A DNA stretch of 64,000 nt from Atrichornis clamosus (Eukaryota > Chordata > Aves > Passeriformes > Menuridae): the NCBI GenBank assembly GCA_013400975.1, contig WBMZ01011651.1, positions 1 through 64,000 of the forward strand, given 5' to 3'. The notes beneath the pieces are model-generated. The model had not been told where the DNA came from. It did no database searches and worked only from the letters and a program-made list of their open reading frames with translations. This document shows, in pieces, positions 25,153 to 39,221 of the stretch (position 1 is its first letter; every line of letters starts with the position of its first letter). The position numbers were made by a program, and so were the translations under genes.

Positions 25153-28100
25153 ACACAGCTGTTTATGTTCACTAAGTAGTTTAAATTATTTTCACTAGTA
25201 GTTTAAATTTGGGAAACAACAAATACATTAAAGTAAAAACATCCTATGGTAAGTGGAAACACAAGAATTCTGAAATGAATTTATTCAAAACTAGTTTTCA
25301 TTTTATTACATTTACCTGAGGAATTTTTACTGAAATTTGGAAGTCCACAAAAAGCGTTCTTTTGTGACATTTTCCTGCCAAGTTGTTTTAATTACACTTT
25401 CTGGCCAATGCTATACTTCCATAAGTTTCTCTGGAATTTTACCTTACAAATCCTTATGTGAAGTGTCCCTTTCTGTACAGAAGTGGAGAAATCCTCATTC
25501 AGCTTTCTAGCTGCAATGAAATCAGCTGTTCCAAACTTAGAGTTTAGGCATGTCGCTAGAAGCTCAACAGCATTTTTGCCTCCTGAAGGTAAATGATCAG
25601 TAGCAGCTCTTGTCTTGTACCAAGTTCAAATCCAGGTACTGGGGAGCCTCTACACCTGCAGACACTACTCTGAAGATGGTGAAGCTCCCAGCCCTTGCTT
25701 CTGGAGCAGTTCTGCTCTGTATCATTTGAAGAATCCATTAGCACCCATCTAAGATGACTTGTACTGGAGGTAAAATGAGGCATGAAGTAATTACCCTTCT
25801 GAGGTCACCAAGACAGGTGATAAATATAAGCCTGAAATTACAGAAGTCTAAAATATTAGTGTTCTCTTTGGAAGAGAGTTCCATATTTGGTATCCCTTGC
25901 TGCAGGACTAGAGAGGCTGTCTTCGTATCTTCTTTAAAAAGGGCACGCAAGCTGGCCAAACAGCAAACAAGAGTCTGAATGTCAGTGCACGGGGCAGACA
26001 ATATGGGATTCAGGAGACCTTTCCCTGCCTGCTTATATCTGTCTTCCTGCTCCTTAATACCTGGTGGCATGTCAGGAAAGCAAACAATCTCCAGGTATAG
26101 CTGAGCTCTGAGGGATTGTCTCCAGCATGGGACAACTCACACTCCTAATATGGGTGGTCTGACTGACTCTCCCCTCAGCAGGGCAGAATCTTCATTACAA
26201 AACAACATTTAAATTGAAAAATTGTCTTTTATTGATCCGTGCATAGTTTCTTCTAAATATTTCAGGCTGTACAACAATCAATGTCCATACTCCTGGAGGC
26301 CTTCAAGTAGCCTGAAAAGCCTGAAGCCACGGGACACAGTCCATAGTTTCACAGCAGTCTCACAGGGAAGACCAGAGATACCCAGTTCTGTGGACTCCTG
26401 GTCTATCTGAAGATCCATGTGAACAAGAAGTAGGGGATCTCAGTGACTTTAAGCCTTGGGCTGTTTTCAGGGAAGACAATCACCATCTCAGCAGCCTTAG
26501 CAGAAGCTGAACAAAACTGACATTCTTATCCTGTCAGAGAAGTGTACCTCTATGAAGGTTTTCAGTAGCCCTGTTTCTTTGACTGGATTATGTCTCTGAT
26601 TTTTTTTCTACATTTTGAGGAACTACACTGACAAAACTAGTTTATGGTTTAAACCAAGCCTCACTCCAAGGCAAAAATACACTGAAGAAATCCCAAGACT
26701 CAAGGAACTCATTTACTCAGTAACAGAGTTACCAAAAGTTCTGTGTGTAGCTGCTCTTTTATCGTTTTTAGGCAGGTTCTCTTGCCTTCATAAAGATCAC
26801 TGCAGCTTCTATTTAATGTAATGACATTTGGAGAAACAATGGCAGAATTCACATGGACACAGAGGCACTCAGACCTTTAACAATTTTGGGAGAGTCTTGC
26901 AAGAGACAAACTCACCAATCTGAGAGATAAAAGAGGAAAATGATACAAAGCAGTATTAGCATAGTAGCATTCACCAATCTGTGTCCTCAGAACCACTTTG
27001 GTACACTAAGTAGCATTTTCACCAACTCATGGTGAGCATTATCTCCACTATGAAAAAAGGAAATTAGGAAGAGAATCACAAACAGAGCTGAAAGGATCTT
27101 TTCCACAAGAAGCCCGTGGAAAAAAAATGACTAGATGCCCTGAGGTTTTATTCTCACCTAGTGTACCACTAGTTTGGACTTGATGACATTTAAAACAGCA
27201 TTGTGTCATGTTCCACTGTGATGTCACTTGATGACATCAGTCAGGATTGAGAGGCTCTGTGTAAATGCAGCAGAATTAGACCAGCAGTTCAAACATCTCA
27301 CTCAGACCTATGAAATTTTCTTTCAGTTAATTTCTCATTCACCAGATAATTGTTTTTTCATGCTATTTCATGTAGGAGAACATGAAAAACAAAGACGCAA
27401 ATTTAAGACAGTCAATTATTCTTTTTATATCTCATAATAATCGTACATTGGATTGAGGATCTATTGCACTGCTTCCATATCTGCATAATCTACCATTTAC
27501 TTATTTGTGTCAAGAATTATTAACTGGCAGCTCAAAACATCTCTATTTACCAGTGTACAAAGACGAAAACATTACTGAGACCTAGACAGTTCCTGACACT
27601 GTGAGCCTTTGCTGTGGTAGGAACAAGTAATGCAACTCCAGAGTCACCCTGTTGGTATTCCAGTTTTCCGAAGCCAAAATATGAGTCATACTTCCTTCTG
27701 TCGACACTGCATTGGTCATCTACGGGGATCTCCCTTACAAGAGTGAGAGCTTCCTTTGTTACCTGGCTTGCTGCTGGGAGAGAACACCGTCTTAGGAACC
27801 AAAAGCCCACCGAAGAATGCCTTTCTTTGTGTCTCTTGCCCTGGCCCTGGTCAGGCCCCAGGCACTGCAGCACTGGTCTTGTTTTTGTGCCCTGAGAGGC
27901 AGGGAGTTGATGCAATTCATGCTACAATCTCTTCCACTCCTGGGTGAGCCTTGATCTACAGTTTACGTTGACAGGAGCTGACTTAAACAAGGATTAAATA
28001 TAGTTGTGCCTCAGTGTGACTATTCACACATACAAGGAAGGTGATGAAAAATAAATGAAGAGTGTATTATAGTTTTTTTAACTTTGTAATATATTTAAAA

Positions 28101-31100
28101 GCTATCTCCCACTGCTGTTCTCTTTTTCCAAATTTGACTGGAAGCTGGGACCTAATTCTCCACTGCTTTGCATTTAACAGGGAAAAAATGCTGCTATCAC
28201 AAGTTAGGTTTCTGCAACTCCCAGTTTTTAAATATGTAAATACAAGGGTATCACTGAGAATCAGACCTAGACAGCAAGATTTTTAGCTGAAGTCAAATGA
28301 GCTCTACTGATTTACCCAAACTGATTACCCCAATTTGGTCTTTACTCAAAGATTAATTAGCTTTGTGTTTGAACTTCCCAAAGAAATCTGACAGTAACTG
28401 ACTGACAAGCCCACAGCTGCATAACAAAGCAGTTTACACTTTTCATTTGCAGTTATATTTACTTAAGAAAAGCAAATTCTTCATTCATATGAGCTATCCA
28501 ACAGAGGCATAGAGAAGATAATGCAAAGAAAATCATGGATAGCTTTTGCCACATCCATTTATCTGTCAGTTGAAGACAGAATTGTTTAATTACCACTACA
28601 GCAATTACTGAATAATGCTAAATATTTTAATTTCAGCCTTTTGGATGATTTTTATAGTCTTTGTCAATTGTGGTTAATCTTATATTTGCTCCAAAATACT
28701 AGATACCAATGAACTCGAGTGCTTCCTGTTCTCTGTCAGTGTTCACAAATCCTACTTAAATAAAGCTTCATCTCTGTATCATACATAAAGATCCTCAAAA
28801 GATTTCATTGTCTGTATGCAAGAAAGCTCAATAATTTTTCAGGTAGACAGGCCTAAGCTAAACCTCACATATACTAGTATTTTGCATGACTTTAGTTGTT
28901 CCTGTCCCATTTTGTTTCTCTAGATGGGGGCAGGGTGCTTTCTGAGGACCTCCCAGTACCTCACTACGAGTTGCCTAAAAATGGAAGATGACTACAGAAC
29001 GATACAGACTTGTTCCAAGAGATTAAGAAAATGAAAATAACATCTAAAACACTGATATAATGAAAACCCCAGACAGCTCATCTATTTGGCAAAGACAGAC
29101 TCTGTAAGTGGGTAAGAAGTCACAGCCGTTATGAGTTTGAGTGATTTCAAATGAACATGTCCAGCCAGACACACTATACTTTGAAGACAAAAATGGCATA
29201 TTAAAAAAGCAAGGCTATTTACAACTTCAGAGACTTTTAGAAAATAAACTCTAGTGAACAAACAAATCAAGAAGATTTGCTTTGCTGCAAGAGCTAGTAT
29301 GAAACAGATTTCAAAACGTCTGGTTCTAATCTAACGAAAGAGCTACCTGATGAACTCAGCAAGACAACAAAATTCTTAAAGGTGAAGGAGACTTGAACAA
29401 ATGGATATTCTGGGAAATGCTGTAAAATATTTGAGATACAGTCAGCTCCCTGGTTACAAGAACACTTCACTCTGTGACAGAAGGTTTGCTGATCATCAAC
29501 TTGTCAGAAAGATGTAATTTTAAAACTTAAACTAAACATGGATTTTTTTTTTTTAATCCTGAGTCTTACAGACCTCCTTCTTGAATCTAAGTAAAAGAGT
29601 TTAAAATGCTGCTGTTGAGGATTGTGCATTGCAATACTCATATGGGTGAAGCAGCACCCAAAAGGCTTTATAAATGAAGGAGCTCTTTGGTATATAATAA
29701 TATAAAAAAGGAATAACACACCCAGAATATGAAGAAGAAAACTTTAACGTTTTAGCTATCAATGCTAAGTGTTTCATATTTTGGAGAAATTATTTTTTGA
29801 GTCATTTTTGAATGGACCATAATTATCTACAAAAGTCTTCTGGCTTATCCTGGGGGGGAAAGAAGTACAAAAACTAAATAAAAATCATTGTGGATGAATT
29901 AAGATGTTCATTAGAACCCTGTGTGGTAGCTCAATCAGGTGAAAGTATCTGGTAAAATTCAGAAACATCTTGTCTCTCTCTCACCTAAACAAGCAAACAA
30001 AGCCGAAAGCAAAAAGAAATATTTCAGAAGAGATTCCAGTGCCCAAGATTAAAACACAATAACTCAGAATACATGAAAGGAGAGGGGATAGGATGGAAAA
30101 CCCCGTGACAGCATATTTCAAAAAACATGTTAGGGCCATGTGTATCAGAACCTTTGGAGGATGGGATATTAGAAGGCAATTATGACTGGATCATAAAATG
30201 GCAAACTAAGTCTCATTATAGCAATTATAAGATTTTTCCCCCAAAATTCTGGCACCCATGAAATATCACCTGGTAATTAAAATTATTTTTACTAATTGGT
30301 CTCATAAGAGACAAGCTATTGAGGAAAAAAAAATCAGAACTCAGAAATGTATCTTAATCAGAAGGAAAATAAAATTACTTTCCTATCTTCATTGAAAGAC
30401 ACTGTAGCAAATAGATGATTTCTTACCAGGAGGAAGGGGAAAAGCTAGAGAAGGAGAAAGGGAGCCATTCAATATAAATGTATACTGTTTGCTTATGTTA
30501 TTTATAATATTTCCAGACAAGAGACAAACTAGGCTAGCTTCATTAGAAAGTATAATGCAAAGGCTGAAGTTTCCGTGATCAAGATTATGTCTAGAATATA
30601 TGATTCATAGCTGGTTTTAAAAGACAAACTGCATAAAAACTATTAAGTTATTTAGTCTAGACTGTAAATATGAAATAACAGCAGAAGACTGAGATGAGAT
30701 CATGCACATGATAAATACTTGCTCCAAAACTAACTGTCAGACAGAGTTCAGTACTATCGACTTTACAGAATGTGCATTTCTCTATTGTTATCTCAGAAAA
30801 TATGTAATATTGCCCCAGATGTCTATATGAAATGCAAAACAGTCTGGTTTTCCTTCATACATACAATATGGGAATATTAGATGGCAAAAATATTTTTTAA
30901 ATCCATTTTGAAAGTAATAAAAAATTGTTAGAGACAGAACTTGAACAGGATGTATAGACATGTGTGTTGGGATTTTGTCCATTCAGAAGATATAAGATGG
31001 GCATGAGGAAGCTACTCTTGCTGCTGTGCTTTGTAGGAAAAAAACCCAGCAATCTAAAAACCATGGACCCAAGGAACAGCTCCTCCTCCTATCGCAGGGA

Positions 31101-32529
31101 AAAAAACTATTAGCATAGTATCTAATAATGGAAGACTTGACATATCCTGTGGTAGTAGTGCCAAGCAAATTCTCTGAAATGGACAAAAGGAGTGGTGTAC
31201 CTTGCAAAGAAAAGATGACACAGCAGAAGTACTGAGCTTATGGAGAAGTTTTGATACAGATAGTATAATCTTGTAAAAAGAAATGAAGTAAAGAACATCT
31301 CAAGGAAAAAATAATTGAATTGAGTACTTCTCTAATCTCCTATACTGCCATCTTTTCAAAGCATTTTCACCTCCTCCATACTAGCAAATATTCAGCTCCA
31401 CAGTACAAGCTACTAGAAAAGGTTAAATATTCATATAATTTGAAAACAGAGGACAGCTACACTCAATATGTAGTTATGTAATCTTAATCATGTAGAAAAC
31501 TGCCTTAAAGCCTACCACAGTAACTGCAATGGAAATGTTTCCATTACCAATGGCTAAAAGAATTTTTTTTCATTTTGAAAACATTTAAATTTTTTTTTTA
31601 CAAAAACATTCTTTTCTTGGTTTCTCTGTTTCTTTTTCCTACTCAAGTGCTTCAATTTATGAAGGACAAATGGACAGTTAATCTGCAAAGAGATGCAAAG
31701 GAAAATTAGTTTAGTAGGACAGATCAAAACCAATGTTTTTCTTCAGCATCCTGGCTACTCAGATTAGTTTAGGACTATGTTATCACATGGGTGGAATGGT
31801 TCAGAGGCACAACATCCTTATTTATACTGATGTTGGAAGGTGAAAACTGCAACTGTATATATGCATTCAAGGTAGTTAAGTACAAATAAAGTCAGTAAAC
31901 GTTCTTTAATTATTTAAGAAATTGAGATGATAGATGAAAATAAGAAAGCAAACACAGCCTGGTCAGAAAGCTAGACACATGTCAGGAAAAAGAGGACTCC
32001 ACTTTCTGTCACTGCAGTAAAAGCAGACATGAGCAGAAGCCGTTGGCACCACATCCAGATTTTCTACATGTAAATTTCCTTTGCAGAGGCATGAAGAGAA
32101 ATTAAAACAGGTGAGGCACCCCTGCTCTGCAGCTCTGGTCCTTGCAGGCTAAATGCCAAATGCCATTCTATTAGGATGACTACAAAATCTTGTCATCAGT
32201 GAAACAAGGAATTTAGATTTTAGTTTTCTACACAAGAACAAACTGCACTGGGACTTGCACAATTCCAATCAATATCAATGTAGCTTTCCAAATATCTCGT
32301 CTTTTTACAGTCTACAAATTAAGCATCAATACCAGCTTTTAGATGTCTCTTTTTACACCGAAAGAAACCAAGAAGGAAAAAGAAACGATACAGTATGGGA
32401 CTAGAAAACAAAACATTTATCCATTTCAGACAGTTTCCATGTCTTGAAATATTTTGTGTTTCAAAGCAATGACAAAGAAGCAGTATGAATGGTAAGACAA
32501 AAAAAATGCAGTTCTGTCCAATTAACAGT
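25153..32529. other. AT-rich non-coding sequence
   Basis: No exon or RNA gene was recognised. The minus frame at 27547-27915 (122 codons) has an overlapping + frame and no known domain. A CRE-like inverted pair TGATGTCA/TGACATCA lies at 27219-27239. A T12 run lies at 29543-29554. Confidence 0.45.
27219..27239. promoter_or_regulatory. inverted CRE/AP-1-like pair
   Basis: TGATGTCA (27219-27226) and TGACATCA (27232-27239) are exact reverse complements separated by CTTGA. Each differs by one base from the CRE octamer TGACGTCA, as deaminated CpG sites would. Function is not supported by context. Confidence 0.25.
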
Positions 32530-32672
32530 TCAAAATGAAATGGGAAATAATTTATGTTCTCTCTTTTGCCATTTCATTCTGTTCAGACAAGGCTAAATAA
32601 CCTTGACATTAAGACTCCAAACTGTATTTGTGAGATCAAGATTCCATTCCCAGCCTTTGCTGAGAACTGCTG
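32530..32672 (+). repeat. duplicated segment, copy 1 (SINE-like)
   Basis: The block 32577-32668 aligns with 33675-33768 at roughly 85% identity by hand, with about 14 mismatches and one 1-base gap. Weaker similarity extends some 50 bases upstream into a T-rich stretch. Sequence after the block, with CAAGCCAGGCTCTTTCCCTC and GGCCTCAATTTCC, resembles the core of MIR SINEs. This could be an ancient tRNA-derived SINE, or a local duplication of one. The open frames across it have no known domain. Confidence 0.6.
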
Positions 32673-33623
32673 TATCATCTCAAGCCAGGCTCTTTCCCTC
32701 TTTGTGGCCTCAATTTCCATCAGCACACAAGGGGTAATATGACAGTCATACTCAGCTTCATGCAATTTATTACATTTCAAGTTGTAAGGCAGACAGTGAA
32801 TCTTGCTGCTTGTTCATGTCGACACAAAAACAATCCTATTTTTGTCTTGCAGCTATTCAAAGGATTTTGTTGTCTGCTGTGCCTCTGTATTTCTGCGCAA
32901 GGAGTTACAAGTGCATAAACTGCAAGTTGCCCACCATACAGCCTCTCAAAAACAAAAAAGGAATTAAAAAGGTTTATGAGATCACTGATCTGTGGTCATA
33001 GTGCATTCTCCGCCCGAGCACAGAACCTATCTACTTCAAGCAATGAAAAGCATGCTCTAAAGTAATGGAAATTGCATGTCTGCTATGCAAGGGATCCAAA
33101 CAAGAAAAATGGCTGTGGAAAACTGCTGCAAGCAGCAAGCCAGCCTCCTTTCCGCATATGTTGTGTTACGTGGCATAACACTGCAAAGTAATGCTTCAAA
33201 GAACAACTCTGCCCTTCCAACTGGACTGTACCAGCACCTTTCCTGTCCAGCTCTACTGTTTTAATGATGAGTGATAAAATCTGGTGTCAATATCACTCTT
33301 CCACTGTGTCTTACTCCACTCTTGGACTAAAGGCCATCCATCAGTACCTTTCAAAAAGGCTACCAGTAATCCTGTTCTACATATATTCTTGATACACAGA
33401 GCTCTACCAAAGTCATACATACACAGCTTAGAAGTATCTAGGATAATCTCTAACATAATTAATTCAGCACTGGCCTCCCAGCTATTCTCCAATGCAGAGT
33501 TAAGAATAGAAGACATTTTCACAGGACTGCTAGGAAACAATTGTTTCACTAGAGGCTCTTTATAGAAATGTTATGAGACTTAATATTAAAGATGAAGGGG
33601 GGAAATGTCTTTTGTGCAATAAA
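32673..33623. other. spacer between the two duplicated segments
   Basis: No gene was recognised. Overlapping + and - open frames at 33253-33565 (93-98 codons) are shadows of one another with no domain. The first 100 bases may be a MIR-like tail of copy 1. Confidence 0.4.
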
Positions 33624-33770
33624 TGGTCAAAAATAAAACAGAAACAAGTTTATTCTTTTTTTCCTGATATTCCTTTCTGTTCAGAAAAGGCTGAATGACC
33701 TTGACAACAAGTCTCCAGACCATACTCGTGAGATCAGGTTTCCATTCCCAGCCTCTGCTGAAGAACTGTA
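33624..33770 (+). repeat. duplicated segment, copy 2 (SINE-like)
   Basis: This is the partner of the segment about 1.1 kb upstream, in the same orientation. It shares TTCTGTTCAGA, AGGCTGAATGACCTTGACA and TCCATTCCCAGCC words with it. After about 33770 the two copies diverge. Confidence 0.6.
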
Positions 33771-35095
33771 AGACTTAAGAAGTCTCTGCTGTTGCACAAA
33801 GATTGAATTTCATTAACATGAAACAAACAACCCAGGGTTCAGAATGCTGCAAAGTAGATCAAAAGGTTAATTCTTCCTTTGATGGAACAAGAAAGAGCTT
33901 TTAATTCTTCAGCATGCCCACAACGCTGACAGTAGTACGGGATTGTGAGTTTGTCAGTGGCAGACTGAAAGGTGACAGCATTAGTCACTTAGAGGAGATC
34001 TGGGCCTCAATGCTGCCGGGTGACAAACGTGTGGTAAAGCACTTGCACTGATAAACTGCAGAACACTTAAAACACATGAAGATTTCATTGCCAGGGCACA
34101 ACATTCTCAAACAGAAACAATGCCCTCTGAAAGCAGCTTTGTTCTCAGAAAAACAGCCCCATGGGTTTTAGTTACTTGTGCTGGTCCTCCATCAGCATCT
34201 ATAAGACTTCATTCCATGCAGACCAAACCTGATTACAGGCCATCTTTTTCCTTGTACCTTTTACCTTTTCCTTTTTTGGTGGGGTGGGAGAGGGGGAATG
34301 GGATGCAAAGTTGCCAGACTTTTTTCTAAGATCTGACTATTAGTTCTAGAGATTTTCCCATGGTGCTTTTGTTCAAGTTGTAGAAACACTTTCTGAAAGT
34401 TGAAAGACCTTCAGTTCATCTCTTACTCAGACGGTAACACAACAGCCTCCTACTGGAATAAAGGCTGGACAAGGCATTCTTTTCTCTTGGGTCATTTCCT
34501 ACAAACATACTGGGGTTTGGGGTTTTTTCTTGGGTAACTGGGACTTTCAGAATTGTCAGACTAACTGCTTTTTTTTTCCTTAAAGATGAAAATATTAAAT
34601 GTTTCAGTGTTCCCAAAGTGAAATCTTAGGTTCCAATACATGAAGCTGAAGCAGAGTCTTTTGCTCTGTCTCAGCACAATGTCAAACCTCGGCTGGCATA
34701 TGCTTCATGCCCACACTCTCCCCCGGAGGCTGAGCTCTCCTTCAGCTTACACCTTCTGTGAGGCAGTGACCTCCCTTCTTGCTCTTTTCCATAGTGCAGG
34801 TACCATCAAGTTTGACAGACAAATCCAGGGACTGAAAATAGCTCTCTAAATCCATTTTATTGCTTGAAAAAAATGTTCAACCATTTGGTTTTTCCCCCTC
34901 AAAGAAAGCTGTCTGCAAAAAGAAACTCTTAGCAAATCCGTTCAGCTGAAACCTCTTCCTTCATCAGATATTTCCTTTAGATTTTCTATTTGAGTCCTAT
35001 GTTTATTTTTTTATTTCTAGTAAATTAAATTTTGTTATTTCACTCTATTTAGATATGGGCCATAACTGCTAAGCTGTCACAGCAACTGGGGAGCA

Positions 35096-35116
35096 GGACA
35101 GGACAGGACAGGACAG
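35096..35116. repeat. (GGACA)4 microsatellite
   Basis: There are four perfect GGACA units in a row. It is short and may be length-variable between individuals. Confidence 0.9.
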
Positions 35117-38100
35117 AAAGGTGATTCTGTTTTATCAATGCATCAAGCTATTTGCACACAGAATATTTAGATCTCACTTCACAGTTTGCAAATCAGTTTC
35201 TAAGCTTCCACTGGGGTTATGGAAAAAGTGCTTCTGTGCCCAGTGTTCGTGGCTGCTCCTCCTCTGCTATACTCTAAAGATCCTCCACTTGAACATGTAT
35301 GTAATATCACATGCTGGGAACTGTAGTCTTTGCAAACTGCCCTTCATAAACACAGTCAATGTTGCCATCTGCTTTACGTTTTTAAAGCACTAGTTCTTGC
35401 AAAGTAAAATGTTATTACGTATGCTGTCCACTAGTCTGGAAAAAGGTAGAGAAGAGGGAAGTCCTTAGACAATAATTTGTCACACCATCATCTTTTTGGA
35501 GTCTTTAAATGACTGGTACTATCACACAAAGAGAGATGATGTCTGCATTCATCTTCAGATACGTCTGAATGATTTTCACCTATAAAGTGAGACAGAGATT
35601 TCCCTGTTTATTTAAGCTGTGGGTCAAGGCAAAACCCACTCCCCCATTTACTGTAACAAAAATCCAAGCTTTTTTTGCAGCTTCTTGATAACACTGTAAC
35701 AGATATGCTGTTTCTGAAAGTACTGTTATCTTCAGGATGTTATTCCTATTCATTGTTGAATCTGGTTTGTAGAAGACACTGGCATGATATTTTGAAAACA
35801 AATCCAGTCCTGTATGAAAAAATACTTAGTCCATCTCCTTCATCTTTTACCATCAACTTTGAGGGATTTTCCCTCTCTTTCAGTATAACTTAGCTACTTT
35901 ATCTCAGCTCTCAGTCCAGATTCAAAGAAAGGAAAACAACTAGGAACTACCTCACTGCAGAGATGCTGTACACCAAAGAATACTGGCTTCTGTTAGAGAG
36001 AAAGAAATCTGAAAAAGGATTGCAGGTTTGTTTCATTGGTAGCAGATGCCAGTTTTCATTTAACCTGATGTTTTAAAGCATATAAAACAACAAGCTATCC
36101 CCCATCAGAATCATTTTTAAACAATCACTTCAACCCACTGGGTCTTTTAAATCCCATAGTAGGAAAATGTAATTTAGGAAATAACCCAGCTCTAGCAGAG
36201 GATACATTTATAGCCCAGTACAGGCAATGAGAGTCTCTGCCATTTTAGTCAAAATATTGACTCTGCAGGTGCTGCTCGTCACAAAATAGGACCTGGTTCT
36301 GAAATTAAAGTCTCTGTCTGGTTCATGAGCTTTCACTTTGGCAGGGGAATCAAAGGCAGATAATGTCTTTTCTAGCTTTTAACTCTGGAGTGAACAGAGG
36401 TCAGCTTCTGTTCAAAGAGCTTCAGGGCATTCTGTCCACAGATGCCTTTCAAACCATTCTTCTAACCGGGAGCTGATGGACCACATTGGGTCCTAGCTCC
36501 CCCCACTACTATCTTCAATACTTTCCTCAAGCCAAAGGCAGCAATCAGAAAATAAATCTATTGTACCTGTTCAAGCAGTGACAGCACAGGAACCACAGCT
36601 GGTTGTAAGGCTGGTGTGGAGGGCATGTCCATACCACTCCTTCTGTTCAAAGGGATCTTGTTGGGGACTGAAAATTTGGCCCTTCGTTTTCAGGTGTAAT
36701 TCACTTTTGAAATGCAGTATTTCCCAGTGGAAAGATTTTTTACCTGGATCAACTTTCACACTGCTGGGATCAAACAAATGGGGATCAGCAGAGCTACTTA
36801 CCATAAGAAGGGCTTAGCTCAGGCACCGTATCTGATCATGCCCCAAACTGTGCTGGACACCCCACAGCACTGATCCTGTGCCCCAGAGGGTTCAGCTGTT
36901 CACCACATCAGGTACAGCAAAGAGGCAGGAAGAAGTAGGGGGGAAATAAAACAGGAAACAACAGGAATACAAGACCAACACATCAGATGGGATGTGGGCA
37001 CAGCAGGGTTCATTGTTCCTAATGAACCACAACAGAGCTCTGGTTGCCTCCTGTTTGTGGAAGATTCTGTTCTTGTGGAGAGATTTGAGCATGACGAGTG
37101 ACAACAGGAAGGTATTCATGCCATGCTGAGTATACAGCCTTCCCACTGACTATTGTATAGCACAGAGATATGTCCAGGTTTAAAATTAGCTACACTGGGT
37201 ACAGTGTGCAATATTGATCTCACAGAGTGAAGGTCAGAATGGGAGCAAAATCCAGCTAAGGAGCTGAAGAAAATGAGCTTATGCTGGGCTCTGTGTTGCA
37301 CTGAACCAATGGCAAAATGAGGCAGTTTAAAACTAGCTAGGAGGCAACTCTGAACACACCACTAGTTTGAGGGCAGTGTAGACGTATCCTGGCTGAGTAC
37401 ACTCAGTGGACAAAGAGACTTCTCCCCTTCTCCTTCTGCCTCCTCTCACACACAAATGCATATGTGATTTGACAAATTTCCATCTTCCTTCCACAGCTCC
37501 TTCTGGATCACTCCACACCACTTTTCCCCACAAGACAGAGTTCTGGCAGAAGTATGACTAGAAAATTTTCTTCTTCATATGTTTGCAGAGAGGTCTCTCT
37601 GGAACTGTGGAGTCTTGTGGGGTTTTTTTTTACCTTAGGAGGTTTTCTTAGGTGAAGAACAAACCTATACCTCTTCTAGTTCCAAGGTTAGTATAGTTAT
37701 GGTTGTCAACTGGGATCTCTGCATCACAGTCTGTTGAGGAGTATGTACACACCCTTACAAGCTTATGAAAGGAGATCTCACACAGCACATGGGGTACTAT
37801 ATTCTTGGTGAGTTTATTTGTTCTGGGAGTGACATCATCAAGTGAAGCCCTTAATGCCTGGTAGCTCCTAATGCCCTTGAGTTGTCCAGGCCAGGGTAGC
37901 GGGTCATTTCTCCAACCCTAAATATGTGCAATGGCAAATATTCAAGTAATGTCATCATTAATCTGAGTGGACTGTGGGGAAGAATTTCTTGTGCCAACAC
38001 CTAGGTACATAGTGTTGCACTTTAAATCTATTTGAAAGGCTTCTGCATAAAAGTAGCCGCAAAATTTGAATGTAAGGTGCTTAACCTTAGTTTCTGTCTT

Positions 38101-38869
38101 GAAAAATATTGACCTCAGATTGAAAACTCAGAGGCAGAATCAAAACCAAGAGTGCATCATTCACAACTTGCTGATGAAGTACTCACATCTGGACATTCCC
38201 TCCTGGCTACAGCATACACAGTAAAAGTATTCTCTAAGACTCCCAAGCAATAGCACTACAGGCCCATTAAACCTGCAGGGGTTTGAAGGACAATGTCAAA
38301 GCATCATAAAAATTACAAGCCCTATTAATTAATATCCTGCCTATACGTCTGCCAAAGAAGGAATTATTTGACTCATCCAGTTTTAAAATGGATGAGGAGA
38401 TCCCATTTTATTGCAAAGGAACTCTAATTAACGTTCATTTACAGCTCTGAGGAGTTAATTCCAATTCTGAGCTGCATATACAGCATTGCAGCTATCAACT
38501 CAAAACCAGCAAAAGACATTGGAGCTCAAGAGCAGCTATATCTCTTTCCGTGATATTCCCCTGTTTTACTCTTTGTCCTTCCTTTCTGATACTAGCTATA
38601 AGAAAACGGGATTTATTTAGCAGTTCATCTGCTCCTGCTGCATAATCCTCTGCAGCACACTGCCGGCAGTTGCAGGGATAATTATGTGACCAGGAAGGCT
38701 CTGGCAGCGGGTAGCACCGTAGCAGGAATGAATGAATTTCAAAAGATTAGCTTAATTCCATGAAGAGTCCTTCGAGAAAGACAGAGGAATGCTGAGAAAT
38801 CAGTAGGAAGGGATGTCTTTCCAACAAAACCACAGAATTTGCAAGCAGTACCCCAAACTTGTCTACCCA

Positions 38870-38980
38870 ATGCGGTCACAGCATTTTGACCAAGCCATTT
38901 AGCCTTGCCATATCTCAAGCTTTCTCAGGCTTCTCAGCTGCAATGCAGGGGTGAAATACTCCTGACAAGGGTGTTCTGTT
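38870..38980 (+). mobile_element. possible MIR-type SINE fragment
   Basis: The order TTTTGACCAAGCCATTTAGC, then CTCAAGCTTTCTC, then CTGCAATGCAGGGG resembles the MIR core. That core usually reads TGTGACCTTGGGCAAGTCACT, followed by CCTCAGTTTCC and ATCTGTAAAATGGGG. Divergence is high, as expected for an amniote-age SINE. The call is by eye only. Confidence 0.35.
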
Positions 38981-39196
38981 TCCATCTCAAGACAGGGCTT
39001 GTAAGTTGAGCACTGCTAAAACACTTTCAGGCTCATGGAACTAGGTTTAAATGTTATTAAACACAGAAGACAGTTGAATTCCTTAACATAATGTGCTTTC
39101 AACAGGGCTCAGTGTTTTCTTAAAGGGTTTTTGTATGGTAATGTGACATTTCACAGCCTACATGTAGGCAATTATCTTTGAAAGAAAACTGACCAA

Positions 39197-39221
39197 TTTT
39201 TTTTCTTTTTTTTCTTTTTTT
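39197..39221. repeat. interrupted poly-T tract
   Basis: The tract is 25 bases of T with two interrupting C bases. It could be the reverse-strand tail of a retrotransposed copy, but no retrocopy body is visible beside it. Confidence 0.85.

Noticed and set aside
27547..27947. Minus-strand 122-codon frame and two overlapping + frames
   Set aside because: Openness on several frames at once and no recognisable motif argue against coding.
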